Below the pieces are notes generated by a model. It was not told the DNA's origin. It ran no database searches and saw only the letters and a program-made list of their open reading frames with translations. This document shows, in pieces, positions 10,000 to 25,009 of a stretch of DNA of 64,000 nt; the first letter of the stretch is position 1, and each line of letters opens with the position of its first letter. The stretch comes from Buttiauxella warmboldiae (lineage in GTDB: Bacteria; Pseudomonadota; Gammaproteobacteria; Enterobacterales; Enterobacteriaceae), in NCBI RefSeq assembly GCF_003818135.1, contig NZ_RPOH01000015.1:1-64000 (forward strand), written 5' to 3'. A program made the position numbers and the translations under genes.

Positions 10000-10028
10000 T
10001 CAGTAAACCTGCGTTTTCCAACCAGCCG

Positions 10029-11471
<1,443 letters not shown>

Positions 11472-11476
11472 CTAAA

Positions 11477-12940
11477 TTAGTTCGCTTGCGCGGCAGCTTG
11501 CTGTGGTGCAACCGCGGCGTTTGGCAGGGGCTGCTGTTGCTCATCGCTGTGCTCAACCGGAATATCTTCAAAGCCCAGGACTAATGTCAGGATGAAAGAG
11601 AGCACCACGGCCAGAAGCATCACGCCAAACACCCAGACAATGCTCATCGGGTTAGCCGGATCAAAGAACTGCACGCTGGTAAATAGACCAGGTGATGCCA
11701 TGGAGTGGCTCGCAAGCCCGCCGATCCCCGCCACCGCACCACAGACAAAGCCACTGATTAATGCCGCAATTAACGGGCGTTTCAGGCGAACGGCAACGCC
11801 GTAAAGGGCCGGTTCGGAAATACCCGCAACAATCGCTGATGCCGCAGCGGCCAGCGCAGTCTGGCGCAGTTCAGGGTTTTTCGTTTTCCACGCCACCGCT
11901 AAAGATGAACCGCCAAGCGACAGATTAGCGCCAATTTCAGACGGCATAACCATCCCTTCTTTGCCCGTCTCAGCAATGGTCTGAATGATAGACGGCGTAA
12001 ATACGCGGTGCATGCCCGTCATCACCAGCAGCGGCCACAGCGCGCCCATAATTGCTACCGACAGCCAGCCTAAATAGTGGTGAATGGTATAAACCAGCGA
12101 AGAGATACCGGTACCAATCCAGATACCCAGCGGGCCAATCAGCATGATGGCAATCGGTGCGGAGATAAGCACAATCAGCATCGGTTTCAGGAAGTTTTTT
12201 GTCACCGCAGGCGTAATGCGGTCAACCCAGCGCTCGATATAAGAGAGTATCCAGGTCATGCACAATGCAGGAATAACGGTGTAGGTGTATTTCACCGCAG
12301 TGACCGTCATCCCCATAAATTCAACGTGTTGGCCCTGCGCAGCTTTCGCCATCAGGTCAACAAAGTTTGGGTGAACCAACACGCCCGCGATGGCAATCGC
12401 CAGCGACATATTGGTTTTAAATTTAACCGCCGCAGAAGCCGCTACCATGACCGGCAGGAAGAAGAATGCGCCGTCGCCGATAACATTAAGAATAATGAGC
12501 GTGGAGGAGCCTTTTTCGAAGACTCCGGTCATATCCAGTATCATCGCCAGCAGTTTCACCATCGAGCCGCCGATAATGGCAGGAATCAATGGCGACATGG
12601 TGCCAATCAGCGCATCCAGAATGCCGGCGCCGATGCGTTTGAGGGTGATTTTATTTTTGCCTGATGCGGGTGCGGCGGGCTGCATCCCTTCCGGCAGCAG
12701 TTTCAAAACCTCGGCATAGGCCTGGGAAACGGTGTTGCCAATAATGACCTGGCACTGATTTTCGCTACGAACTACGCCCATTACGCCACTGATAGCTTTC
12801 AGCTTCGCGCTGTCCACAAGGCTGTCGTCGTTTAATACAAACCGTAAACGCGTCATACAGTGCGTCACGGCGCCTACGTTACCTGCGCCACCAATTGCAT
12901 CGACGATCGCCTGCGAAACTGCCGCATAATTCTTAGCCAT
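11477..12940 (-). CDS. ascF: PTS IIBC component for aryl-beta-glucosides AscF
   Basis: A 487-aa inner-membrane transporter. The N-terminal IIB domain carries the phosphocysteine C28 in THCMTRLRFVL. The IIC domain follows from about residue 105. There is no IIA domain (the end is a Gln/Ala-rich tail), so it needs IIA-Glc from elsewhere, as E. coli AscF does. It imports and phosphorylates arbutin- or salicin-like sugars for AscB. It is the first gene of ascFB and is divergent from ascG, with an operator between. Confidence 0.95.
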   Translation of the reverse strand: MAKNYAAVSQAIVDAIGGAGNVGAVTHCMTRLRFVLNDDSLVDSAKLKAISGVMGVVRSENQCQVIIGNTVSQAYAEVLKLLPEGMQPAAPASGKNKITLKRIGAGILDALIGTMSPLIPAIIGGSMVKLLAMILDMTGVFEKGSSTLIILNVIGDGAFFFLPVMVAASAAVKFKTNMSLAIAIAGVLVHPNFVDLMAKAAQGQHVEFMGMTVTAVKYTYTVIPALCMTWILSYIERWVDRITPAVTKNFLKPMLIVLISAPIAIMLIGPLGIWIGTGISSLVYTIHHYLGWLSVAIMGALWPLLVMTGMHRVFTPSIIQTIAETGKEGMVMPSEIGANLSLGGSSLAVAWKTKNPELRQTALAAAASAIVAGISEPALYGVAVRLKRPLIAALISGFVCGAVAGIGGLASHSMASPGLFTSVQFFDPANPMSIVWVFGVMLLAVVLSFILTLVLGFEDIPVEHSDEQQQPLPNAAVAPQQAAAQAN

Positions 12941-12987
12941 GAGTTACCACTCTTTCTTATTTAAATTCATTAAGTTGTGAGTATCTT

Positions 12988-13042
12988 TTACCGGTAATTT
13001 CACGCCAGGTTGTAGGGTGCTGAATAGAGGTAACCGGTTTCA
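12988..13042. promoter_or_regulatory. AscG operator region between ascF and ascG
   Basis: Bases 13029-13042 (GGTAACCGGTTTCA) match 12 of 14 positions of the AscG operator TGAAACCGGTTTCA. A second palindrome, TTACCGGTAA, is at 12988-12997. Both fall in the divergent promoter region, where AscG would repress ascFB. Confidence 0.65.
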
Positions 13043-13217
13043 CATTAGATTGACCAGGCAAAACAAACAGATCAAACAATAATTTTACATATTATTAATT
13101 TTGTGATGTTGATCGCCATAGGTGGCGCTGACAGCAACCGACAAAGCCGTCCAGGCGGTATTTTGTCGCCCCGGAACGTGTAAAATGGGCGCATTCAAAA
13201 CAAGCCAGGATGCCTCA

Positions 13218-14237
13218 ATGTCGACAATGCAAGAAGTGGCAAAAAAAGCCGGTGTCTCAAAGGCCACCGTTTCACGCGTTTTATCCGGCAAGGGATACGT
13301 TAGCGAAGCGACGAAAGAGCAGGTCTATAAAGCCATTGAGGAGGCGGGGTATCGGCCAAATTTACTGGCGCGCAACCTGGCATTGAATAAGTCGCAATGT
13401 ATTGGGCTGGTGGTAACCAATACGCTGTATAACGGCAGTTATTTTAGTGAAATACTTTCTCAGGCCGCCAAAAAATTAGCCGACAATGGCCGTCAGCTGA
13501 TTCTGGTGGATGGTAAACACAGCGCGCAGGAGGAACGCGAAGCTATTCAGTTTCTACTCGATTTACGCTGTGACGCGGTGATTATTTATCCGCGTTTTTT
13601 AACCGTTGATGAAATGGACGAAATCATTGAGCAGCACAAACAACCTATTATGGTGGTCAACCGCAAATTAAGAAAACATCAAAGCCACTGTATTTTTTGT
13701 GACCATAAAGGCTCCGGTTTTCTGGCGACAAAATACCTTATTGAGCGCGGGCACCGCGCTATAGCCTTTATTACCGGCTCAATGGATTCCCCTACGGCCA
13801 TCGAACGCCTGTCTGGCTATAAAGAAGCTTTGAATCAATACGATATCGGTGTTAACGACAATTTGATTGCACACGGGAAGTGGTCGCCCGCCAGCGGGGT
13901 AGCCGCGGTGGAATCTCTGCTGGCACACCGGGAAAAATTCAGCGCGGTCGTTGCCAGTAATGATGAGATGGCGATTGGCGTCATGAAAAAACTAAACGAT
14001 CTGGGGATTTCGGTTCCTGATGAAATATCAATAATCGGCTTCGATAATATTCCCACCGCGCCTTATTTATCACCGGCGTTATCCAGCGTTAAAGATCCGG
14101 TCAGCGAAATGATTAGCCAGGTGATTAGCCGCTTAATAGCTATGCTGGATGGCGGCTATTTATCGAAAGAGAATATATTCATCTCGGATTTACAGGTAAG
14201 AAATTCAGTGGCGGATGGCCCTTTTACCGCCAAATAA
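13218..14237 (+). CDS. ascG: LacI-family repressor AscG
   Basis: A 339-aa protein. The N-terminal LacI helix-turn-helix is at residues 4-25 (MQEVAKKAGVSKATVSRVLSG), followed by the hinge helix (RPNLLARNL) and a periplasmic-binding-like effector domain with SNDEMAIG and IGFDNIP motifs. It is expected to repress ascFB until an aryl-glucoside is present. The start at 13218 aligns with E. coli AscG and has CCAGGA seven bases before it. An upstream in-frame ATG at 13122 would add a non-family extension. The PTS IIC gene at 2666 may be a second target, judged from its operators. Confidence 0.94.
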   Translation: MSTMQEVAKKAGVSKATVSRVLSGKGYVSEATKEQVYKAIEEAGYRPNLLARNLALNKSQCIGLVVTNTLYNGSYFSEILSQAAKKLADNGRQLILVDGKHSAQEEREAIQFLLDLRCDAVIIYPRFLTVDEMDEIIEQHKQPIMVVNRKLRKHQSHCIFCDHKGSGFLATKYLIERGHRAIAFITGSMDSPTAIERLSGYKEALNQYDIGVNDNLIAHGKWSPASGVAAVESLLAHREKFSAVVASNDEMAIGVMKKLNDLGISVPDEISIIGFDNIPTAPYLSPALSSVKDPVSEMISQVISRLIAMLDGGYLSKENIFISDLQVRNSVADGPFTAK

Positions 14238-14239
14238 AT

Positions 14240-14262
14240 GCGGCGCAAGATGCGCCGCTCCC
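14240..14262. terminator. hairpin between ascG and the CurA-like gene
   Basis: The inverted repeat GCGGCGCAagATGCGCCGC lies between the two convergent genes. It has no long T-run, so it is at best a weak bidirectional terminator. Confidence 0.4.
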
Positions 14263-14266
14263 TACA

Positions 14267-15298
14267 TTACTGCGCGACTTTGATGATCAACTTGCCGAAA
14301 TTCTTACCCGCCAGCAAACCACAGAACGCTTCCACGCTGTTTTCCAGGCCATCGACAATATCTTCACGGAACTGGATTTTTCCTTCCGCCAGCCACTGGC
14401 TCATCTGCTTAAAGAATTCCGGGTAACGATCGCTATAATCCTGGGAAATAATAAACCCCTGCACGCGCAGCCGCTTTTTCAGAATAGTCCCCATTAAAAG
14501 CGGTAAACGATCCTGTTCAAACGCGCTATTAGCCCCGTTGTACTGGCTAATTAAGCCACACACCGGAATACGCGCCTGGGTATTAAGCAGTGGCAGAACC
14601 GCATCAAACACCGCGCCGCCGACGTTTTCAAAATAGACATCAATGCCTTTATCACAGGCTTTTTTCAGCTGTTCGGCAAAATCTGGCGCTTTACGATCGA
14701 TACAGGCATCAAATTTCAGCGTTTCGGTGACGTAGCGGCATTTATCGGCGCCGCCTGCAATTCCTACAACTTTTGCACCGAGCAATTTCGCCACCTGCCC
14801 GACCACCGAACCTACTGCACCACTGGCTGCGGCGACAACTACGGTTTCTCCGGCCTGCGGCTGGCCGATATCGGTCAGCCCCATATAGCCGGTAAAACCA
14901 GGCATGCCGAGCAAACCAAGCGCATACGAAGGATGCTCCATATTGGGATCGAGTTTCTGCAAATCGCCGCCATCAGACAGCGCATAATCCTGCCAGCCGG
15001 TGTAGGCCAGCACCAGGTCTCCCGCTTTGTAATCCGCATGTTCGGACTTTTCGACCCGACATACGGTTCCTGCACCAATCACATCGCCAATGGCGAGCGG
15101 CGGCGTATAGGATTGCGCATCATCCATGCGCCCGCGCATATACGGGTCGAGAGACAAATAGAGGGTGCGCAACAAGAGCTGGCCTGCTGCGGGCTGGGGA
15201 ACCGGCCCTTCTTCCAGGCGAATATCCCGATCGTCAGGCATACCTTGTGGGCGCTGCGCCAGCACAAAGCGGCGGTTAATATGGGACGACTGTGTCAT
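14267..15298 (-). CDS. NADPH-dependent oxidoreductase, CurA-like (MDR superfamily)
   Basis: A 343-aa zinc-free medium-chain reductase of the leukotriene B4 dehydrogenase/CurA group. Features are LSLDPYMRGRM near the N-terminus, the nucleotide site AASGAVGSVVGQ in the middle and YFENVGG after it. E. coli CurA (YncB) reduces curcumin and other enones with NADPH. This protein resembles it throughout, but the true substrate is not known. The start at 15298 is preceded by GGAG, while the ATG at 15310 is not. It converges with ascG. Confidence 0.9.
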   Translation of the reverse strand: MTQSSHINRRFVLAQRPQGMPDDRDIRLEEGPVPQPAAGQLLLRTLYLSLDPYMRGRMDDAQSYTPPLAIGDVIGAGTVCRVEKSEHADYKAGDLVLAYTGWQDYALSDGGDLQKLDPNMEHPSYALGLLGMPGFTGYMGLTDIGQPQAGETVVVAAASGAVGSVVGQVAKLLGAKVVGIAGGADKCRYVTETLKFDACIDRKAPDFAEQLKKACDKGIDVYFENVGGAVFDAVLPLLNTQARIPVCGLISQYNGANSAFEQDRLPLLMGTILKKRLRVQGFIISQDYSDRYPEFFKQMSQWLAEGKIQFREDIVDGLENSVEAFCGLLAGKNFGKLIIKVAQ

Positions 15299-15432
15299 AA
15301 CGCTCTCCATTGATTAGGGTCGTGATTCTAGTCCCAGACTAGCTAAAAAAAACCGGCGCAGGGGTAAAAACGTGCGGTTATCGATTTTTAAAGCTCAATG
15401 CAAAACCGTTACCGCCTCTTCCAGGCTCATAG

Positions 15433-15573
15433 CTAATCAACGATGCCGGACGGCACTTTAACGAAAGTCTCGTTTGCCTGGACGATGATGCTTTTCAAAT
15501 TGGTGCCAGGCATTCTTAGGGTGTGATCATTGGACAGGTATTCATGCCGTGTAGCAGCCGTGTGCGCAGTCAT
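15433..15573 (-). CDS. possible 46-aa protein of unknown function
   Basis: A 46-codon frame in the 570-bp space between the CurA-like gene and proP. A GGAG ribosome site lies five bases before its ATG. The product is hydrophilic and balanced in composition, with LSNDHTLRMPGTNLKSIIVQ in its centre. It has no signal peptide, membrane segment or Cys. I do not recognise it. Support is the good ribosome site, plausible codon use and the lack of another gene here. The frame is divergent from proP and could share its control region. Confidence 0.4.
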   Translation of the reverse strand: MTAHTAATRHEYLSNDHTLRMPGTNLKSIIVQANETFVKVPSGIVD

Positions 15574-15661
15574 AACAACTCCATCTTTAGGTTATTTAAT
15601 TGTTAATCACTTTAGATGCGTTGTTGTTTTGGCGCTGCAAAGATTTACTTTTGCGGTTAAA

Positions 15662-15677
15662 CTTGATGACGATCACA
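15662..15677. promoter_or_regulatory. CRP-type site upstream of proP
   Basis: CTTGA-N6-TCACA matches 8 of 10 conserved CRP positions. It lies about 190 bp before proP. E. coli proP P1 is known to bind CRP, which supports the call. The rest of this 570-bp gap holds the 46-codon frame and AT-rich promoter-like sequence. Confidence 0.5.
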
Positions 15678-15867
15678 CTTTTTTAACTAAGCCCTATTTT
15701 TAAAATGACTTTAGAAAGCTGACATTTTTCCCATTAATTTCATGCTGTTATTAATGGAATTGCCATAATGACGTTAAGTGCTGGAGTTTTAACCTTCAAC
15801 TTGTAACCAGCCCACTACACTTAGTCAGGAGCACCTTTTCGCTCCCGCAAGGAAAAAGAGGATAATA

Positions 15868-17373
15868 ATGTTAAAAAGGAAAAAGAAAGTCAGACCTATC
15901 AAGGTCAGTGACGTTACCATTATCGATGATAGCCGCCTGAAAAAGGCGATTACTGCCGCATCCCTCGGTAACGCGATGGAATGGTTTGACTTCGGCGTAT
16001 ATGGCTTTGTTGCCTATGCCCTCGGTAAGGTTTTCTTCCCGGATGCCAGCCCAAGCGTGCAGATGATCGCCGCGCTGGGCACTTTCTCTGTCCCCTTCCT
16101 GATTCGTCCGTTGGGCGGCCTGTTCTTCGGCATGCTGGGCGATAAGTACGGACGCCAGAAGATCCTCTCCATTACCATTATCATTATGTCATTGAGTACC
16201 TTCTGTATTGGCCTGATCCCATCGTACGCGACCATCGGTATCTGGGCGCCAATCCTGTTGTTACTTGCCAAAATGGCGCAAGGGTTCTCGGTGGGGGGTG
16301 AATATACCGGCGCTTCTATTTTCGTTGCAGAATACTCGCCGGACCGTAAACGCGGCTTTATGGGCAGCTGGCTGGACTTCGGTTCGATTGCCGGTTTCGT
16401 CTGCGGTGCGGGCGTGGTGGTGCTGATTACCGCCATCGTCGGTGAAGATAACTTCCTCGACTGGGGCTGGCGCCTGCCGTTCTTCCTGGCGCTGCCGCTA
16501 GGGGTTATCGGTCTGTATCTGCGCCATGCGCTGGAAGAGACGCCTGCGTTCCAGCAGCACATTGATAAGCTCGAACAGGGTGATAAAGAAGGCCTGGCTG
16601 AAGGGCCAAAAATCTCCTTTAAAGAGATTGCCACCAGGCACTGGCGCAGCCTGCTGACCTGTGTCGGTATCGTTATTTCGACCAACGTGACCTACTACAT
16701 GCTGCTCACGTATATGCCGAGCTATCTCTCTCACAACCTGCACTATTCCGAAGAGCATGGCGTACTGATCATTATCGCCATTATGATTGGGATGCTGTTT
16801 GTTCAGCCGGTGATTGGCCTGCTGAGTGACCGCTTCGGTCGCCGCCCATTTATCCTCGGCGGCAGCCTCGCATTGCTGTTGCTGGCCATTCCGGCCTTTA
16901 TTCTGATTAACAGTAATGTGCTGGGGCTGATATTTGCCGGGCTGCTGATACTGGCTGTGATCCTTAATGCCTACACCGGGGTGATGGCCTCCACGCTGCC
17001 GGCCATGTTCCCAACGCATATCCGTTACAGCGCGCTGGCCAGCGCCTTTAATATTTCGGTACTGGTAGCCGGCGTGACCCCAACGGTTGCCGCGTGGCTG
17101 GTGGAGTCCACCGAAAACCTGATGATGCCGGCTTATTATCTGATGGTGGTGGCGGCTATTGGCCTGGTGACGGGGATCACCATGAAAGAAACCGCGAATA
17201 AGCCGCTGAAAGGGGCGACGCCTGCGGCATCGGATATTGCCGAAGCGCGAGAAATCGTTCAGGAGCATCACGATAATATTGAGCAAAAAATCGAAGAAAT
17301 CGATCGTGAGATTGAAGAATTACAGGCAAAACGGACCAATCTGGTACATCAGCATCCGCGTATTAACGAATAG
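15868..17373 (+). CDS. proP: proline/betaine:H+ symporter ProP
   Basis: A 501-aa major facilitator superfamily transporter with 12 membrane segments. The MFS loop motif is present twice (GDKYGRQ and SDRFGRRP). The C-terminus (about 455-495) is a heptad-rich coiled coil ending in EIDREIEELQAKRTNLV. In E. coli ProP this antiparallel coiled coil tunes osmotic activation. The protein takes up proline, betaine and ectoine under high osmolality. The start has AGAGGATAATA before it. A strong terminator follows. Confidence 0.96.
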   Translation: MLKRKKKVRPIKVSDVTIIDDSRLKKAITAASLGNAMEWFDFGVYGFVAYALGKVFFPDASPSVQMIAALGTFSVPFLIRPLGGLFFGMLGDKYGRQKILSITIIIMSLSTFCIGLIPSYATIGIWAPILLLLAKMAQGFSVGGEYTGASIFVAEYSPDRKRGFMGSWLDFGSIAGFVCGAGVVVLITAIVGEDNFLDWGWRLPFFLALPLGVIGLYLRHALEETPAFQQHIDKLEQGDKEGLAEGPKISFKEIATRHWRSLLTCVGIVISTNVTYYMLLTYMPSYLSHNLHYSEEHGVLIIIAIMIGMLFVQPVIGLLSDRFGRRPFILGGSLALLLLAIPAFILINSNVLGLIFAGLLILAVILNAYTGVMASTLPAMFPTHIRYSALASAFNISVLVAGVTPTVAAWLVESTENLMMPAYYLMVVAAIGLVTGITMKETANKPLKGATPAASDIAEAREIVQEHHDNIEQKIEEIDREIEELQAKRTNLVHQHPRINE

Positions 17374-17391
17374 CGCTTCTTAATACCCATT

Positions 17392-17422
17392 AATGCCGGG
17401 GCTCTTACCCCGGCATTTTTTT
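17392..17422 (+). terminator. Rho-independent terminator of proP
   Basis: A 10-bp perfect stem AATGCCGGGG/CCCCGGCATT with loop CTCTTA and seven T. Confidence 0.9.
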
Positions 17423-17439
17423 GCAGCTGTATCACGCAA

Positions 17440-17456
17440 TGCACCATGATGTAGCA
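17440..17456. promoter_or_regulatory. NtrC-type enhancer site upstream of patA
   Basis: TGCACC-N5-GTAGCA matches 10 of 12 conserved NtrC positions. It is about 190 bp upstream of the predicted sigma-54 start site of patA, a normal distance for an enhancer. Confidence 0.5.
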
Positions 17457-17604
17457 TGACGCATGGTGATAGGGCAAAGAAACCAGATAACCCAGAGCAA
17501 AGCGGCTTTATGCCAGAGTTTTTAGCCAAAAAGCACCTTTGTTTATGATTAATTATTACGCAACCACCCTTAGTTTAGATCGTTTATCCTGATTTCATGG
17601 GTGA

Positions 17605-19074
<1,470 letters not shown>

Positions 19075-19122
19075 TCCAGTTCCCCTGCCCGGATGAGGTT
19101 GTCTCTTATACATAACTTGCAC

Positions 19123-19149
19123 CTCACTCTGGCAATTTGTCAGAGTGAG
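19123..19149 (+). terminator. stem-loop after patA
   Basis: A 9-bp perfect inverted repeat, CTCACTCTG/CAGAGTGAG, with a 9-nt loop. There is no T-run, so it may act as a 3'-end stabiliser or a weak terminator. The rest of the 447-bp patA-fadH gap holds a Tn5-end-like 19-mer (19099-19117) and the fadH leader hairpin. Confidence 0.4.
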
Positions 19150-19422
19150 ATCTGTAAGTTTCGCAGGTTTTCCATTCACCTGAACGCAGGGTTATCTTTG
19201 TAGCTTCCGTATACGATAAACGTGTCAGGGGGGCGTTAGCGTCAGTGTTGCTGACAATTTACCTACTCACAAAGATGTGACTAAAAGACAACCTCCGATA
19301 AAAAGGGGGAACACCGCCGTTCTTTGAGTCACGTCACAATCATTTGATGACTTTCCCCCCTTTTCGCGACTTCCCGCTAAATTACTCACTCATCCGACCA
19401 CATAATAATAACGGACTGATAA

Positions 19423-22673
<3,251 letters not shown>

Positions 22674-22757
22674 CGGCCCTCCTGGATGGTAAAATTTCGG
22701 CTAATCCCCGAATGGGGGCGTGAGTATACCTTTTTTCCCCTTACTTTGAGCAGACGA

Positions 22758-23270
22758 ATGAGCAATTTAACTTACCTGCAAGGCTACCCGGAACATTTAC
22801 TCGCCCAGGTCAGGACTCTGATTGCGGAACAGCGTCTGGGCGAAGTACTGCAAAAACGCTATCCGGACACTCATAACATCACCACGGATAAAGCGCTGTA
22901 TGCCTGGACGCAAGAGCTGAAGAACCAGTATCTGCGCCATGCCCCTCCGGTGAATAAAGTGGCGTACGACAGCAAAATTCATGTCTTGAACAATGCCCTG
23001 GGCCTGCACACCGCAGTATCACGCGTGCAGGGCAGCAAGCTAAAAGCCAAGGCAGAGATTCGCGTGGCCACGGTATTTAAAAACGGGCCGGAAGCCTTTT
23101 TGCGCATGATTGTGGTTCACGAGCTGGCGCACCTGAAAGAGAAAGACCACAACAAAGCGTTTTATTCATTGTGCTGCCATATGGAGCCGCAGTATCACCA
23201 GCTGGAGTTTGACACGCGGCTTTGGTTGACGCACATGGCGTTAAGCGGGTCAGCTTTAAACCAGAGCTGA
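22758..23270 (+). CDS. ygjP: YgjP, WLM/M48-type metal-binding phosphohydrolase
   Basis: A 170-aa protein of the YgjP (DUF45) family. It has the zinc-type motif HELAHLKEKDH and the conserved CHMEPQYHQLEFD tail. The family looks like a metalloprotease, but E. coli YgjP is reported as a UTP pyrophosphatase. The ATG at 22758 matches the family N-terminus MSNLTYLQGYPE. It is the last gene of the block homologous to the E. coli 69-min region. The next gene, yjgR, belongs to the 97-min region there. Confidence 0.92.
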   Translation: MSNLTYLQGYPEHLLAQVRTLIAEQRLGEVLQKRYPDTHNITTDKALYAWTQELKNQYLRHAPPVNKVAYDSKIHVLNNALGLHTAVSRVQGSKLKAKAEIRVATVFKNGPEAFLRMIVVHELAHLKEKDHNKAFYSLCCHMEPQYHQLEFDTRLWLTHMALSGSALNQS

Positions 23271-23420
23271 TGGCGCCTGCGCTAATTCAACACACAATCC
23301 TGATATACCTGTCCCGGGCATCGCCTTTGCTGTGAGAGAAACAGCAAAGCGGCGGTTTTGCAGATACCGTTCTCCAGGCGCTTGCTATGCTTATGAAAAT
23401 GTCGCTACAGGGAACAGATC

Positions 23421-24917
23421 ATGATTGCCCCACTCCTGATTGCCAGAACCACTGAACAAGCACTGCATTTGCTGCCCGGCATGGCGAACCGTCACGGGCT
23501 TATCACCGGAGCGACCGGCACCGGTAAGACCGTCACGCTGCAAAAACTGGCTGAATCCTTTTCAGAAATCGGCGTACCGGTATTTATGGCCGACGTAAAA
23601 GGCGATCTCACTGGTATCGCGCAGGAAGGCGTCGGGTCAGAAAAACTGCTCGCAAGGCTTGCCAAAATTGGGGCGAATGACTGGTCGCCACACGGTAATC
23701 CCGTGGTGTTATGGGATATTTTTGGCGAAAAGGGTCACCCGGTGCGGGCCACCGTATCCGATCTCGGCCCGCTGCTGCTTGCACGCCTGCTCAATCTCAA
23801 CGATGTGCAAGCGGGGGTACTGCAAATCATCTTCCGCATCGCCGACGATCGGGGTTTATTGCTGCTCGATTTTAAAGACCTGCGGGCCGCTACGCAGTTC
23901 ATCGGTGATAACGCCAAGTCGTTCCAGAACCAGTATGGCAATATCAGCAGCGCGTCAGTAGGCGCTATCCAGCGCGGGCTGTTGCAGCTTGAGCAACAGG
24001 GGGCCGAATATTTCTTTGGCGAACCTATGCTGGAGATCAAAGACTGGATGCGTACCGATGCCAACGGCAAAGGCGTCATCAATATTCTGTCTGCCGAAAA
24101 ACTCTACCAGATGCCAAAACTGTATGCCGCCAGCCTGCTGTGGATGCTGTCAGAAATCTATGAGCAGCTGCCGGAAGCGGGCGATCTGGAGAAACCGAAG
24201 CTGGTGTTCTTTTTTGATGAGGCGCATTTGTTGTTTAACGAGGCTCCTCAGGTGCTGCTGGACAAAATCGAACAGGTTATCCGCCTGATCCGCTCCAAAG
24301 GGGTGGGCGTCTATTTTGTTTCGCAGAACCCCTCTGATATCCCGGATGCCGTGCTGGGGCAGCTTGGCAACCGTATCCAACACGCCCTGCGAGCCTTTAC
24401 CCCCAAAGATCAGAAAGCCGTTAAAACCGCAGCACAAACCATGCGTGCCAATCCAAAATTTGATACCGAAAAAGCCATACAGGAGCTGGGGACTGGGGAA
24501 GCGCTCATCTCATTGCTGGATGAAAAAGGCAGTCCGACGGTGGTGGAACGAGCCATGGTTATCGCGCCATGCTCCCGTATGGGGCCAGTCACGGATGACG
24601 AGCGCAACGGGCTATTGAACCATTCACCACTGTATGGCAAATACGATGAGGCTGCCGATCGTGAATCAGCCTATGAGCGCTTACAGCAGGGCGTACAGGC
24701 AGCAGGCGAGCAACAAAACGCGCCGCCAGCGAAAAGTGAAACAGTAGACGGTGGAATTCTGGGCGGGTTGAAAGATATTCTGTTTGGCACCACCGGGCCG
24801 CGTGGCGGCAAGAAGGATGGCGTGGTGCAGACCATGGCGAAGAGCGCGGCACGCCAGGTGACGAATCAAATCATTCGCGGGGTCTTGGGCAGTATTATGG
24901 GCGGGCGTAAACGCTAA
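23421..24917 (+). CDS. yjgR: YjgR, HerA-like ATPase (DUF853)
   Basis: A 498-aa P-loop ATPase. Walker A is GATGTGKT (residues 30-37) and Walker B is [13 protein letters not shown] near residue 260. [10 protein letters not shown] segment follows, matching the sensor region of HerA/FtsK-type motors. The Gly/Arg-rich tail ends in MGGRKR. The role of YjgR is not established; relatives are DNA-pumping ATPases. It converges with lptG across a strong hairpin, as in E. coli. It is a single-gene unit. Confidence 0.93.
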   Translation: MIAPLLIARTTEQALHLLPGMANRHGLITGATGTGKTVTLQKLAESFSEIGVPVFMADVKGDLTGIAQEGVGSEKLLARLAKIGANDWSPHGNPVVLWDIFGEKGHPVRATVSDLGPLLLARLLNLNDVQAGVLQIIFRIADDRGLLLLDFKDLRAATQFIGDNAKSFQNQYGNISSASVGAIQRGLLQLEQQGAEYFFGEPMLEIKDWMRTDANGKGVINILSAEKLYQMPKLYAASLLWMLSEIYEQLPEAGDLEKPKLVFFFDEAHLLFNEAPQVLLDKIEQVIRLIRSKGVGVYFVSQNPSDIPDAVLGQLGNRIQHALRAFTPKDQKAVKTAAQTMRANPKFDTEKAIQELGTGEALISLLDEKGSPTVVERAMVIAPCSRMGPVTDDERNGLLNHSPLYGKYDEAADRESAYERLQQGVQAAGEQQNAPPAKSETVDGGILGGLKDILFGTTGPRGGKKDGVVQTMAKSAARQVTNQIIRGVLGSIMGGRKR

Positions 24918-24970
24918 TCAGGCGGGGGTTGTCAGCCAGATTCGCGTCTAACAACCCACCACAACGGGGT

Positions 24971-25000
24971 ATTGATGGGTGGATAAACCCACCCATCAAT
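24971..25000. terminator. bidirectional hairpin between yjgR and lptG
   Basis: A 12-bp perfect stem ATTGATGGGTGG/CCACCCATCAAT with loop ATAAAC between two convergent genes. The T-run is poor. Confidence 0.6.
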
Positions 25001-25009
25001 CTCAAGCGC

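Noticed and set aside
13101-13125. CRP half-site TGTGATG near the ascF/ascG promoters
   Set aside because: Only one half matches. The second half (TCGCC) is too weak to call.
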